Source: Treponema sp. UBA4873 (GTDB lineage Bacteria > Spirochaetota > Spirochaetia > Treponematales > Treponemataceae). From it: DNA of 64,000 nucleotides. Under the pieces are notes generated by a model. The model saw nothing but the letters and a program-made list of their open reading frames with translations. It did not search any database and had not been told where the DNA came from. The position numbers and the translations under genes were made by a program. Below are positions 26,636 through 35,504 of this stretch, in pieces (position 1 is the first letter of the stretch; every line of letters begins with the position of its first letter). Location: assembly GCA_002399405.1 (NCBI GenBank), contig DHDP01000002.1, positions 310,001 through 374,000 on the forward strand, in the 5' to 3' direction.

Positions 26636-28222
26636 TTACTTACCAGTTCCCGCCCATGCGGCGAGCGCTTTCTTTTTCGCGTCGATATATTTTTCAAGCC
26701 CGGCCGCCTTCATCTTCGATACCATGACCGGGATTCCCGTATCAGGGTTGGTAAATCCGTACATAAGCTGGAACGCATATTCCTTGTACACGTTCGTAAG
26801 CGCGGTATATTCGTTCGCGACATTCGTATTATCGAACGCAAATCCCATCGCTTTCGAAACTTCCGCATTATTGTTGAATTTCGCCATGCGCTCCCAGATA
26901 TCGAGGTCATCGCCTTCCCATACATACGCAATAAACTGATTCGGTAATTCCCAGTTTACGTTGTTGTAGTACCCGGAATTCTGCGCGTTTATGCCGTCGT
27001 AGAACGTAATGTGACCGTCGGCCGTCTTCCTGTATTCCTTGCCTTCCTCTCCCCAGCACAAAAGATTAGAAAGAACGGGGTCCGTATAAGCAGCGTTCAG
27101 AAACTGCATGGCGGCAACGGGATCCGCCGTCGTCGAATTGATGCACCACGGCATCGACGACGGAGAAGACGACTTCATAAAATCAGGACCTGTCTGGAAA
27201 ATAATTACGGGACGTCCGCACAGATTCGATTCCTGCTGTTTTATTCCCGGTTTCGTCGCAGTCGCGTACGACATGGCGCTTCCCGCTTTCACCTGGAGTG
27301 TCGACGCGGTGTCGTCGGTGAGGGCGTCTTTTGAAATATACCCTTTCTGATTCCACGAATACATCAGTGCGCAGTAATCACGGAACATTTTGCTCGACCA
27401 CAAATCTCCTACTTCCAGACTGTGCTCAGGGTCAAGCAGAACGCCGTAATTGTCTCCGCCTATTCCGTCGTATACAAGCCCCTGCCCAAGTGATGCTTCC
27501 TGAGGAGAGAACACATATTTATCAGGATATTTCGCATGGAGCTTTGCAAAAATGGAAGTGATAGTGTCCATGCCGGTATAAATAATTTCGCTGCTGTCCG
27601 CAGTATACATTGAATTGTAGTCATATCCGATTCCGTCGAGATATTCTTTGCCGATTGCAATACCGAATGCACCGATTGCCATATCGCGCGACTGCGGAAG
27701 ACCGTATAGTTTACCGCCGATACGGCATGCGTCGGTAAGCGTCTTCCCCATCGTATCAAGAATACCTTTCCCGTATGTCTGTATCAGGTTATCCCCTTCG
27801 AGATCGAGACAGAAACCTTTGTTCACGCTCGGCGTATATCCGACGCTGATTGCATTGAAAATATCAGCCTGCTCGCCGGAAGAAAGCATGAGCGTCATTC
27901 CCTGCGAATACGACGCCGCGTCGAGGATTTCAAGTTCGACGTCGAGTCCCAGTTTTTCTTCCGTATAGGCGCTGATTGTTTTGTTAATCCGAGCAATTCC
28001 TTTCGGAGCTCCCGCCCAGTTCATGAAGCACATGACGACTTTCGGATATTTTCCCGTCTTTTTTGCTTCGGCCTTTCTCTTTGCAATAGCCTGATCGGCG
28101 GAAGAAAGAGACGAATCGGAAGACGCGGACGAATCCGCTGCTCCGCCGTTTTTTCCGGAACATCCGGCAAACCCCGCAAGGGCCAGAACGATACATCCCA
28201 GAATACATACACTTCTTCTCAT
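26636..28222 (-). CDS. Sugar-binding lipoprotein (LplA/YtcQ type)
   Basis: A 528-residue extracellular solute-binding protein. The signal peptide ends in the lipobox LAGFAGC with Cys21 as lipidation site, followed by a low-complexity serine- and alanine-rich linker. The large size and pattern (YPKVVMCFMNWAGAPKG, CLDLEGDNLIQTYG, YGLPQSRDM) match the LplA/YtcQ group that binds oligosaccharides. AGGAG precedes the start. It is the first gene of the unit that continues with two permeases, esterase and GH39; the ligand is probably a xylan-type oligosaccharide, by inference from those enzymes. Confidence 0.94.
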   Translation of the reverse strand: MRRSVCILGCIVLALAGFAGCSGKNGGAADSSASSDSSLSSADQAIAKRKAEAKKTGKYPKVVMCFMNWAGAPKGIARINKTISAYTEEKLGLDVELEILDAASYSQGMTLMLSSGEQADIFNAISVGYTPSVNKGFCLDLEGDNLIQTYGKGILDTMGKTLTDACRIGGKLYGLPQSRDMAIGAFGIAIGKEYLDGIGYDYNSMYTADSSEIIYTGMDTITSIFAKLHAKYPDKYVFSPQEASLGQGLVYDGIGGDNYGVLLDPEHSLEVGDLWSSKMFRDYCALMYSWNQKGYISKDALTDDTASTLQVKAGSAMSYATATKPGIKQQESNLCGRPVIIFQTGPDFMKSSSPSSMPWCINSTTADPVAAMQFLNAAYTDPVLSNLLCWGEEGKEYRKTADGHITFYDGINAQNSGYYNNVNWELPNQFIAYVWEGDDLDIWERMAKFNNNAEVSKAMGFAFDNTNVANEYTALTNVYKEYAFQLMYGFTNPDTGIPVMVSKMKAAGLEKYIDAKKKALAAWAGTGK

Positions 28223-28393
28223 AAAAATCTCCTATAACTGATATTCCCCGCAGGCAGCAGCAGGAGGTATATACGCATACTGCCGGCGGGCGTGTTCCAT
28301 TCAACACTTCAGCGTAAGTATATAATCGTTCTGCAGGAATACAGTCGTTGTTTCTTTGACTTTACTGTATTTTTCTTAGATGCCGCTGATGAC

Positions 28394-28422
28394 TGGGCAA
28401 AAAACGGAAATCCCGGTATAGT
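28394..28422 (+). promoter_or_regulatory. Predicted promoter of racemase gene, leaderless layout
   Basis: TGGGCA (28394-28399), 17-base spacer, TATAGT (28417-28422), then only six bases to the ATG at 28429. No Shine-Dalgarno sequence can fit, so the mRNA would begin at or next to the start codon. Confidence 0.55.
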
Positions 28423-28428
28423 TCCCGT

Positions 28429-29157
28429 ATGAGCAGCATGTCATCAGTCCCTGTTCCGGGAATTGTCGGAGGACTCGGGCCCGCGTCGACTGTCGATTAT
28501 TACAACGGCATCATCACTGAATACCGCAAAGCCGTACAGCAGGACGTCTATCCGCGGATCGTCATAAACAGCGTAAACATGACCGACATCACCGCAGACG
28601 TTGCGGCAAAATCATACGGCAGTCTTACCGCAAAGCTGGAAACGGCCGTTCAGCAGCTCAAAAACGCAGGCGCCGATTTTGCGCTTATCGCGTCGAACAC
28701 ACCGCACGTGGTTTTCGACGAACTCGAAAAGGTGTCGCCGCTGCCGCTTATCAGCATTGTCGATGCGACCGTTTCACACACCGTTGCCCGGGGCTGGAAG
28801 AGAGTTCTGTTCACCGGCACGCTTTTTACCATGAACAACACGTTCTATCCTGAAAAATTCGCAAAGGCCGGAATCGATTGCGTTATGCCCGCGCCGGAAG
28901 ACAGGGAAAGAATCCACCATATTATTTTCCCGGACCTCGAAGCGGGCATCGTGACGCCGGAAATGAAAGCGCGGTTCTATGAAATCTGCAATCCGATTAT
29001 TAATTCCGCGGCAGACGCAGGTAAGCCGGTCGACGCCGTGGTGCTCGGCTGCACGGAGCTTCCGCTTCTCATTCACGATGGCGACATACCGCTGCCGCTC
29101 GTCAACACGGCCGCGGTACACATCAGCGCTGTCGTAAAGCGCATGCGCTGTCAATAA
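28429..29157 (+). CDS. Aspartate/glutamate racemase family protein
   Basis: A 242-residue member of the Asp/Glu racemase superfamily: glycine loop GIVGGLGPAS near the start, first catalytic segment ASNTPH and second GCTELPLL with Cys208. The first cysteine of classic two-base racemases is replaced by Ser89. Similar asymmetric pairs occur in some amino-acid racemases and one-sided superfamily members, so activity may be restricted to one direction or be an isomerase or decarboxylase. No ribosome-binding site precedes the ATG; a promoter ends six bases upstream. The 3' end overlaps the convergent LysR gene by 35 bases. Confidence 0.85.
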   Translation: MSSMSSVPVPGIVGGLGPASTVDYYNGIITEYRKAVQQDVYPRIVINSVNMTDITADVAAKSYGSLTAKLETAVQQLKNAGADFALIASNTPHVVFDELEKVSPLPLISIVDATVSHTVARGWKRVLFTGTLFTMNNTFYPEKFAKAGIDCVMPAPEDRERIHHIIFPDLEAGIVTPEMKARFYEICNPIINSAADAGKPVDAVVLGCTELPLLIHDGDIPLPLVNTAAVHISAVVKRMRCQ

Positions 29158-29986
29158 ACTGCCGCATGCGTCCGTCGATATATTTATCCCTGTGATATAC
29201 GAGGCGGAACGTGCGTACGCCTGAGTTCCTCACGTTTTCGTCGGCCGGCGTCGTATCGGAGAGAGTTCCGGCGGCGAGTTCCTCCCGAATAAGACTGCGC
29301 GAAATAATCGTGGTGCCCTGACCCGCCTTCACGAGCGCACAGATTGTCTGCGTGTTCGCTGTTTCCCACACGACCGGCTGCTGCTTCGTTTTTCGCGTCC
29401 ACGCGTTCAGCATGACGTCGGAAAGTTCCCGCGTGCCCGAACCTTTTTCGCGAAGAATGAACACAGGATTGTCGTCGGCAGCGTAGTCCGGCGACGCGGC
29501 GAACACGAGCTCGTCCTGCATGAGCGGCACCTGCACAATATCCGGCGATTCAATAGTGCCCTCGACAACGGCAACGTCGAGCCGGCTTTCCAGTATCATG
29601 CGTTCTATGTCGCGCGTGTTGCACACCGAGACTTCCGGCCTGATTTCCGGATTACTCCGCAGCAGTTCCGGCAGCAGCACGGTGCCCGTCGTAAAAGACG
29701 CGCCTATCCGCAGCGGCGCCGTACCGGCGGCGGTTCTCATCATTTCGTCGAGCTCAGCAAAACTTCCTGTCAGGCGGCGCGCATAGCCGGCAAGTTTTTC
29801 GCCTTCGGGAGTCAGATACAGCCGTCGGTTAAGACGGTTGAACAGTCTGATGCCGTACTGTTCCTCGAGCTCCGCAACGGACTGACTTACGGACGGCTGG
29901 GCGACGTGCAGCGCTTCCGACGCTTTTGTAACGGAGCAGCCGTTGTCGACAACGGCGATAAAAACTGCGAGATGGCGTATCGTCAT
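29123..29986 (-). CDS. LysR family transcriptional regulator
   Basis: A 287-residue LysR-type regulator. Residues 1-60 hold the winged helix-turn-helix (CSVTKASEALHVAQPSVSQSVAELE), and the remainder is a substrate-binding domain (APLRIGASFTTGTVLLPELL). It resembles the CysL/YeiE group. AGGTGA precedes the ATG. It is divergent from the YeiH transporter gene with an AT-rich 90-base gap, the same arrangement as yeiE-yeiH in enterobacteria, and so most likely controls that gene. Confidence 0.93.
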   Translation of the reverse strand: MTIRHLAVFIAVVDNGCSVTKASEALHVAQPSVSQSVAELEEQYGIRLFNRLNRRLYLTPEGEKLAGYARRLTGSFAELDEMMRTAAGTAPLRIGASFTTGTVLLPELLRSNPEIRPEVSVCNTRDIERMILESRLDVAVVEGTIESPDIVQVPLMQDELVFAASPDYAADDNPVFILREKGSGTRELSDVMLNAWTRKTKQQPVVWETANTQTICALVKAGQGTTIISRSLIREELAAGTLSDTTPADENVRNSGVRTFRLVYHRDKYIDGRMRQFIDSACALRQR

Positions 29987-30076
29987 ACGTATTCACCTAT
30001 CATTTTAATAGAATAATAATATTTTACTATATCAGCGCAAACCGGTACAGTGGACCATAACTTTTCCGGAGGTTTT

Positions 30077-31093
30077 ATGGTTGTCATCGGTTTTATAAAG
30101 AAAAACGTTCCCGGCGTTCTATTGTGTGCGGTCGTCGGATTCGCAGCGTATCTGTTCGGCTCCAAGTTTCCGGTCGTCGGAGGACCTGTCGCGGCAATCC
30201 TGCTCGGCATGATTCTCGCGCCGCTTGTCAGGAACAGAACGGTCGTCCAAAGCGGCGTTGCATTCACATCAAAGAAGATACTTCAGTACGCGGTGATTCT
30301 GCTCGGTTTCGGAATGAACATTTCGGCGATTCTCGTAAAAGGAGCGCAGTCGCTTCCGCTTATCGTCACGACGATTACGACGTCGCTCGTCGCAGCTTTC
30401 ATTTTTTCGAAAATACTGCACATTCCCGGTAAGATTTCGACGCTTATCGGCGTCGGCTCGTCTATCTGCGGCGGTTCCGCAATAGCCGCTGCGGCACCGG
30501 TCATCGGCGCGGACGACGAGGAAATCGCACAGGCAATATCGGTGATTTTCCTGTTCAACGTCTGTGCCGCGCTGATTTTTCCGCCGCTCGGCGCAGCGCT
30601 CGGCATGACAAACGAAGGATTCGGCCTTTTCGCGGGAACCGCAATCAACGACACGTCGTCTGTCACTGCAGCCGCAAGCGCATGGGACGGGCTTCACGGA
30701 AGCAATACGCTGTCCGACGCCGCTATCGTAAAACTTACGCGCACGCTCGCAATCATTCCGATTACGCTCGTCCTCGCATTCGTCCGCATGAAAAAAGAAA
30801 AAACTTCCGGCAGTGCAGGATTCAGCTTCGTAAAAATTTTCCCGTGGTTCGTTCTGTGGTTCATTCTCGCTTCCGTTATAACGACCGTTTTCAACCTGAG
30901 TCCCGAAATCGTCGCGCCGCTTAAATGGCTGAGCAGATTCTTCATCGTCATGGCAATGACTGCCATCGGACTGCATACCGACATTGTAAAACTCGTGAAA
31001 AAGGGCGGCAAACCGATTCTTCTCGGGTTCTTCTGCTGGATATGCATCATCGGCGCGAGCCTGCTCATGCAGCACGTCATGCACATCTGGTAA
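30077..31093 (+). CDS. YeiH family membrane protein (putative sulfate/anion exporter)
   Basis: A 338-residue inner-membrane protein with about ten hydrophobic segments. FGSKFPVVGGPVAAILLGMILAP, LQYAVILLGFGMN, the conserved GVGSSICGGSAIAAAAPVI and FAGTAINDTSSVTAA are typical of YeiH (UPF0324). The family is annotated as a putative sulfate exporter, but transport has rarely been shown. The ATG at 30077, after GGAGG with four bases spacing, is chosen over one nine codons upstream. Regulation by the divergent LysR protein is likely. Confidence 0.93.
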   Translation: MVVIGFIKKNVPGVLLCAVVGFAAYLFGSKFPVVGGPVAAILLGMILAPLVRNRTVVQSGVAFTSKKILQYAVILLGFGMNISAILVKGAQSLPLIVTTITTSLVAAFIFSKILHIPGKISTLIGVGSSICGGSAIAAAAPVIGADDEEIAQAISVIFLFNVCAALIFPPLGAALGMTNEGFGLFAGTAINDTSSVTAAASAWDGLHGSNTLSDAAIVKLTRTLAIIPITLVLAFVRMKKEKTSGSAGFSFVKIFPWFVLWFILASVITTVFNLSPEIVAPLKWLSRFFIVMAMTAIGLHTDIVKLVKKGGKPILLGFFCWICIIGASLLMQHVMHIW

Positions 31094-31122
31094 TCTTTTG
31101 ACTTTATACAGAATCTTTTGGC

Positions 31123-31161
31123 GTTTTTTACATTGACTAATACGTAAAAAACTGATATTAC
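31123..31161 (+). promoter_or_regulatory. Predicted serine dehydratase promoter overlapped by inverted repeat
   Basis: TTGACT (31133-31138), a 17-base spacer and TATTAC (31156-31161). GTTTTTTAC (31123-31131) and its exact complement GTAAAAAAC (31144-31152) flank the -35 box and could be an operator. The ATG is 11 bases after the -10 box with no Shine-Dalgarno, so the leader would be about five bases. Confidence 0.5.
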
Positions 31162-31172
31162 CAGAATCTTAC

Positions 31173-31847
31173 ATGAGTATCTTTGATATCCTTGGCCCTG
31201 TAATGGTCGGTCCTTCAAGTTCTCACACGGCCGGTGCTGTCCGCATAGGACTTATGGCACGGCTGCTGTTAAAGCAGCGGCCGGTGTATGCAGACGTAGG
31301 CCTTTACGGTTCCTTCGCCGCAACCTATCACGGACACGGAACGGACCGGGCGATCGCAGCCGGCCTGCTCGGCATGCAGCCCGACGACATCCGCATCCCT
31401 TCAAGTCTGCAGATTGCGGAGGAACAGGGACTCAGGATTTTCTTTTCTACGATAGATATTCCCGGCGCCCATCCGAACACGGCAGTCATCACGCTGCTCG
31501 GGGAAGGCGGCAGCAGAATCGTCATACAGGCGTCTTCAATCGGCGGCGGGCGAATCATGATAAACAAAATCGACGGTATCGACGTGAATTTCAACGCGGA
31601 AACGCCTACGCTCATCGTTCACAATTCTGACCAGCCCGGACACGTCGCACACGTTACGACGCTGCTTTCAAAAAACAGAATCAATATTGCAAGTATGCAG
31701 CTTTACCGCAACGAACGCGGCGGATACGCCGTTATGGTCATTGAAACGGACCAGCGCATACCGCACGATATTATAAACGAGATAGAAAAATTCGAGGGCG
31801 TCATAAAAGTGACGTACGTGAACGGAGGTACGGAAGATGTCGTTTGA
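31173..31847 (+). CDS. sdaAB: L-serine dehydratase, beta subunit
   Basis: A 224-residue subunit of the two-part, iron-sulfur L-serine ammonia-lyase, which turns L-serine into pyruvate and ammonia. The N-terminal domain has the signature GPVMVGPSSSHTAGAVRIG and GHGTDRA; the last 75 residues are an ACT domain (SDQPGHVAHVTTLLSKNRIN), a probable serine-sensing part. The alpha subunit gene overlaps it by 11 bases. No Shine-Dalgarno sequence precedes the start. Confidence 0.96.
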   Translation: MSIFDILGPVMVGPSSSHTAGAVRIGLMARLLLKQRPVYADVGLYGSFAATYHGHGTDRAIAAGLLGMQPDDIRIPSSLQIAEEQGLRIFFSTIDIPGAHPNTAVITLLGEGGSRIVIQASSIGGGRIMINKIDGIDVNFNAETPTLIVHNSDQPGHVAHVTTLLSKNRINIASMQLYRNERGGYAVMVIETDQRIPHDIINEIEKFEGVIKVTYVNGGTEDVV

Positions 31848-32721
31848 ATCACTCGCATCTCTCGTCGAATGCTGCAGAACCGAAAAAAAAGAATTCTGGC
31901 GGATTGTCTGCGAAACTGATATGAAAGAAAGCGGCATGTCCGATGAACAGGAAGCCGCTAAAATGCGCGGAATGTGGAATGCGATGCTCGCCGCCGCCGA
32001 TTCGTACGATGCAAACCTTCATTCGTCGAGCGGTCTTTCGGGCGGCGACGGCGGTAAATTTGCCGGATATATTGCGGCCGGTTCGTCCCTCTGCGGCGAC
32101 TTCACAGGCAGAGTCATCGCCTGCGCGCTCCAAATGGCGGAATCGAACGCATGCATGAAACGCATCGTCGCGGCTCCGACCGCCGGAGCCTGCGGCGTTC
32201 TGCCGGCTGTTCTCGTACCGCTTTACCGTGAAAAAAAAGTTCCGGAAAATGAAATTATCAGGGGATTGTTCGTCTCCGCGGGAATCGGTCAGGTGATTGC
32301 TAACCGCGCGTCGATTGCCGGTGCGGAAGGCGGCTGTCAGGCGGAAATAGGCGCCGCATCGGCAATGGCTGCCGGAACGCTTGTTTCTATACATAAAGGT
32401 ACGCCCGAACAGATTGTGTATGCCGCGGGATTTGCACTTCAGAACCTGCTCGGTCTCGTCTGCGATCCCGTTGCGGGACTCGTGGAAGTTCCCTGCATCA
32501 AACGGAACGTCGTCGGTGCGGTGAACGCGCTTTCGTGCGCGGACATGGCGCTCGCGGGCATCGTTCCGAAAATTCCGGCCGATGAAGTCATAGACGCTAT
32601 GAAACAGATTGGCAGAAGCATGAGCGCTTCGCTCAGGGAAACGGGACAGGGCGGACTTGCGGCAACGCAGACAGGCAGGCAGATTGCCGAACGCCTGTCC
32701 GCCGCTGCACAGCAGCAGTAA
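31837..32721 (+). CDS. sdaAA: L-serine dehydratase, alpha subunit (4Fe-4S)
   Basis: A 294-residue catalytic subunit. SSLCGDFTGR and AAPTAGACGVLPA are family signatures. Three cysteines, C167 (AEGGCQAE), C209 (LVCDPVAG) and C220 (VPCIKRN), are those that bind the oxygen-sensitive [4Fe-4S] cluster which acts as Lewis acid. AACGGAGG lies in the end of the beta-subunit gene before the ATG, so the two are translated together. The presence of the Fe-S type enzyme fits an anaerobe that ferments amino acids. Confidence 0.96.
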   Translation: MSFESLASLVECCRTEKKEFWRIVCETDMKESGMSDEQEAAKMRGMWNAMLAAADSYDANLHSSSGLSGGDGGKFAGYIAAGSSLCGDFTGRVIACALQMAESNACMKRIVAAPTAGACGVLPAVLVPLYREKKVPENEIIRGLFVSAGIGQVIANRASIAGAEGGCQAEIGAASAMAAGTLVSIHKGTPEQIVYAAGFALQNLLGLVCDPVAGLVEVPCIKRNVVGAVNALSCADMALAGIVPKIPADEVIDAMKQIGRSMSASLRETGQGGLAATQTGRQIAERLSAAAQQQ

Positions 32722-32729
32722 ATTTCCGC

Positions 32730-33749
32730 CTAAAAAAGGATGTCGGACGCGGGTTTCGGCTCACCGAAGAGCGGATCATTATCCTTCGTAACCGTAAATT
32801 CCTGCGCCCACACGGAACGCCCTTTCCAGCCCGTACCTGACTTTTCGTTTGCATGATACACGATAAAACGGCGTTTTCCGTCCCGCGAAGTCGTAAACGA
32901 CGCGTGTCCCGGGCCGAATATTTTTTCACTTTTTGAAAATACCGGCTCTTTATTTTTCCGCCACGCATTTTTCTCAAGCGGATTGATTCCCGTGAGAGTC
33001 AGCATGCCGAGGCAGTAATCATCAGTCCAGCTGCCGCTTGCCGAATAAATAATGTGCACTTTCCCGTTAATAATAAGGGCCTCGGGCCCCTCGTTAATAA
33101 GCGGAACACCGTTCTTCTCCCACGGATATTCGGGAACGGAAATACAAATTCTGTCTTCCGCGAGCGTCCGGGGATTCTGCATAAGGGCGATATACAGATT
33201 CTGCTGTACGTTATCCGTCCCCTCCCAGCCGGACCAGACGAAATAGTTCCGGCCGTTGTACGCAAGAACCGTTCCGTCTATAGCCCACCTGTCTGTCTGC
33301 GCACGCACTACGCCCTGCATCGTAAACGCATCGGGAGAGCCGGAAGACGAATCTTCGAGGCAGAGCATGCGGTGATTCTCGTTTTTTCCGTCGTCGGCCG
33401 CAACGTAGATATACCAGCCGCCGTCTATAAAATGAAGTTCCGGCGCCCATATGTCCTTGAAATAACCGGTCGAACGGTCCGCCGTCCAGACAGTTTTCCC
33501 CGGCATTCTGCAGACAGTCGCAAGGGAATCGGAGGATGAAATTTTTACGCTGCTTCCTTCCGAATAACAATAATAATACGTTCCGTCGTGCAGAACGACC
33601 CACGGATCGTTTCCCGACGCGGCGAGTTTATTGCCTGCATACACTTTTCTGCCTCCGGAACAGCCGGTACCTCTGCCCAGTAAAAAAAGACACAGCATAC
33701 CGGCGGTTATTATTTTTTTCCTATTTACTTTCTGGCGTCCATGTTCCAT
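32730..33749 (-). CDS. GH43 family glycosidase, probable lipoprotein
   Basis: A 339-residue five-bladed beta-propeller glycosidase of family 43 (arabinanase, arabinofuranosidase or xylosidase). Catalytic carboxylates are in GNDPWVV (base), WAIDGTVL (pKa modulator) and NEGPEALI (acid); DIWAPELHFIDGGWYIY and the closing GPGHASFTTSRDGKRRFIVYHAN are typical. The N-terminus KKIITAGMLCLFLL is a signal sequence; Cys30 in RGTGC may be lipidated, but the lipobox is not canonical. It overlaps the end of the GH2 gene by 29 bases, so it is the last gene of that operon and likely trims side chains outside the cytoplasm. Confidence 0.88.
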   Translation of the reverse strand: MEHGRQKVNRKKIITAGMLCLFLLGRGTGCSGGRKVYAGNKLAASGNDPWVVLHDGTYYYCYSEGSSVKISSSDSLATVCRMPGKTVWTADRSTGYFKDIWAPELHFIDGGWYIYVAADDGKNENHRMLCLEDSSSGSPDAFTMQGVVRAQTDRWAIDGTVLAYNGRNYFVWSGWEGTDNVQQNLYIALMQNPRTLAEDRICISVPEYPWEKNGVPLINEGPEALIINGKVHIIYSASGSWTDDYCLGMLTLTGINPLEKNAWRKNKEPVFSKSEKIFGPGHASFTTSRDGKRRFIVYHANEKSGTGWKGRSVWAQEFTVTKDNDPLFGEPKPASDILF

Positions 33750-35457
33750 CGTTTATCGCCTTAATAATTTCCGGATTGATTTTCGGCTCGCGGCCGGCGG
33801 TGCACAGTCCGTTTATTTCCTGCTCCACGTCGGTAAGCTGCGTGTAGCAGTACCCGCGGACAAACGGCGACTCCCTCAGCGGAGAAACAACGTCGTAGAG
33901 ACGCCGTGCAAAATCCCCATCGTCTTTTGCCGCGGAATATCCCCACCCTTCCTGTTCTCCTTTCTTATACGAAATGCCGCCGAATTCCGTGACGAGAACG
34001 GGCTGCCCTTTATACGTCCAGCCGTGGGCAAAAAGCATTCTTCCTCCCGGGATGAACGACAGAATGGATTCCATCGAACGGTACCGTTCCAGAAGAATTT
34101 TTCTGCTGCTCTCGTAATCGTGTATGGTAAGCATATCAGGACACGTCTGTTCCCAGCCGTCGTTGGAAATAACGGGACGCGTCTGATCGAACGATTTCGT
34201 GAGGTAAACCATCGCCGCGCTGTGGGCCTGTTCGTCCTTTCTGTCCTTTATCTGCGGAACGCCCCACGATTCGTTGAGCGGAGTCCACGCAACAATCGAA
34301 GGATGATTGTAATCGCGGCTCAGTTCCGCAATCCATTCGTCGGTTATACGGAGCAGATACGTGCGCGAATACACGTATGCGGCGGGAAATTCACCCCAGA
34401 CAAGAAATCCCATTTTATCGGCATGATACAAAAAGCGCGGGTCCTCGATTTTCTGATGCTTTCGGACGCCGTTGAATCCCATTGATTTTGCAAGCGTAAT
34501 ATCGCGTACGAACGCGGCGTCCTCGGGAGCCGTGAGCAGCGACTCAGGCCAGTATCCCTGATCGAGCAGCAGTTTCTGATAATACGGCCGGTTGTTGAGC
34601 ATGAACTGACCGTTTTCGACTGATACTTTCCGCATCCCGAAATACGACGTCACGCGGTCCGTTTCTTTTCCGTTTACGCTGACGGTGAAAACGACGTCGA
34701 ACAGCCTCGGCCGTTCAGGAGTCCATACAAGGTCCTCTCCGAAATTCCAGTCGAGCAGTATCTGCTGTTCAAGATGAACGGAGAACGAGCCTGTCTCGTG
34801 TTCGGGCGCGACGACGGTCTTTACGATGTGTTTTCCCTCGAACGAAATGTCCGTTGTAAGTTCCGCGTGCCCGCTGCCCGTTACCTTGTACGTAAAATGA
34901 ACCGAATGCGTATCAAGGTCCGGAGTAATGAACACCGATTCGAGAGACACGCTGTTTACCGCTTCAATCCAGACAGTCTGCCAGATGCCGGTCGACGGCG
35001 TATAGAAAATACCTTCCGATTTCTCTTTCCATATCTGTTTTCCGCGCGGCATTTCCATATCCGCACACACGTCGTTCACTTTCAGCACAAGCTCGTTGTC
35101 GGTCTGTCTGACGGCGCCGGTAATGTCGAATTTGAAACTGATATGACCGCCCGTATGGGTTCCGATGAGCTGCCCGTTGAGGCGGACTTCGCAGCTGTAA
35201 TCGACCGCCCCGAAATTAATAATAATATTTTTCCCCTGCATATCAGCAGGCAGCGAAAATTTTCTGCGGTACCAGACGGTATCGTGAGCCGAACGGTCAC
35301 CGATTCCCGAAAGCTTCGACTGATAGACGAACGGCACCGTTATCGTGCGGTCGAACGTATCGGTATCGAAGGAAAATTCCCAGTCTCCATTGAGATTCAA
35401 AAAACTGCCGCGTGCGAACTGCGGACGCGGATACTCTTCGCGCATTATCGATTTCAT
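33721..35457 (-). CDS. Glycoside hydrolase family 2 protein
   Basis: A 578-residue enzyme with the GH2 order: jelly-roll sugar-binding domain (LNLNGDWEFSFD, AVDYSCEVRLNG), immunoglobulin-like domain, then a TIM barrel. The acid/base is E396 in TPLNESWG and the nucleophile E491 in LVTEFGGISY. It is shorter than LacZ and closer to the beta-glucuronidase/galactosidase-like or exo-acting GH2 enzymes of polysaccharide loci. No signal peptide; the ATG at 35457 has CAGGAG upstream, and the longest frame's extra 47 residues are rejected. Substrate is likely an oligosaccharide imported by the adjacent ABC system. Confidence 0.9.
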   Translation of the reverse strand: MKSIMREEYPRPQFARGSFLNLNGDWEFSFDTDTFDRTITVPFVYQSKLSGIGDRSAHDTVWYRRKFSLPADMQGKNIIINFGAVDYSCEVRLNGQLIGTHTGGHISFKFDITGAVRQTDNELVLKVNDVCADMEMPRGKQIWKEKSEGIFYTPSTGIWQTVWIEAVNSVSLESVFITPDLDTHSVHFTYKVTGSGHAELTTDISFEGKHIVKTVVAPEHETGSFSVHLEQQILLDWNFGEDLVWTPERPRLFDVVFTVSVNGKETDRVTSYFGMRKVSVENGQFMLNNRPYYQKLLLDQGYWPESLLTAPEDAAFVRDITLAKSMGFNGVRKHQKIEDPRFLYHADKMGFLVWGEFPAAYVYSRTYLLRITDEWIAELSRDYNHPSIVAWTPLNESWGVPQIKDRKDEQAHSAAMVYLTKSFDQTRPVISNDGWEQTCPDMLTIHDYESSRKILLERYRSMESILSFIPGGRMLFAHGWTYKGQPVLVTEFGGISYKKGEQEGWGYSAAKDDGDFARRLYDVVSPLRESPFVRGYCYTQLTDVEQEINGLCTAGREPKINPEIIKAINDGTWTPESK

Positions 35458-35504
35458 ACATGTACTCCTGTAGTGCGGTGATGTTTTTAAATCAGCACTT
35501 GTTT

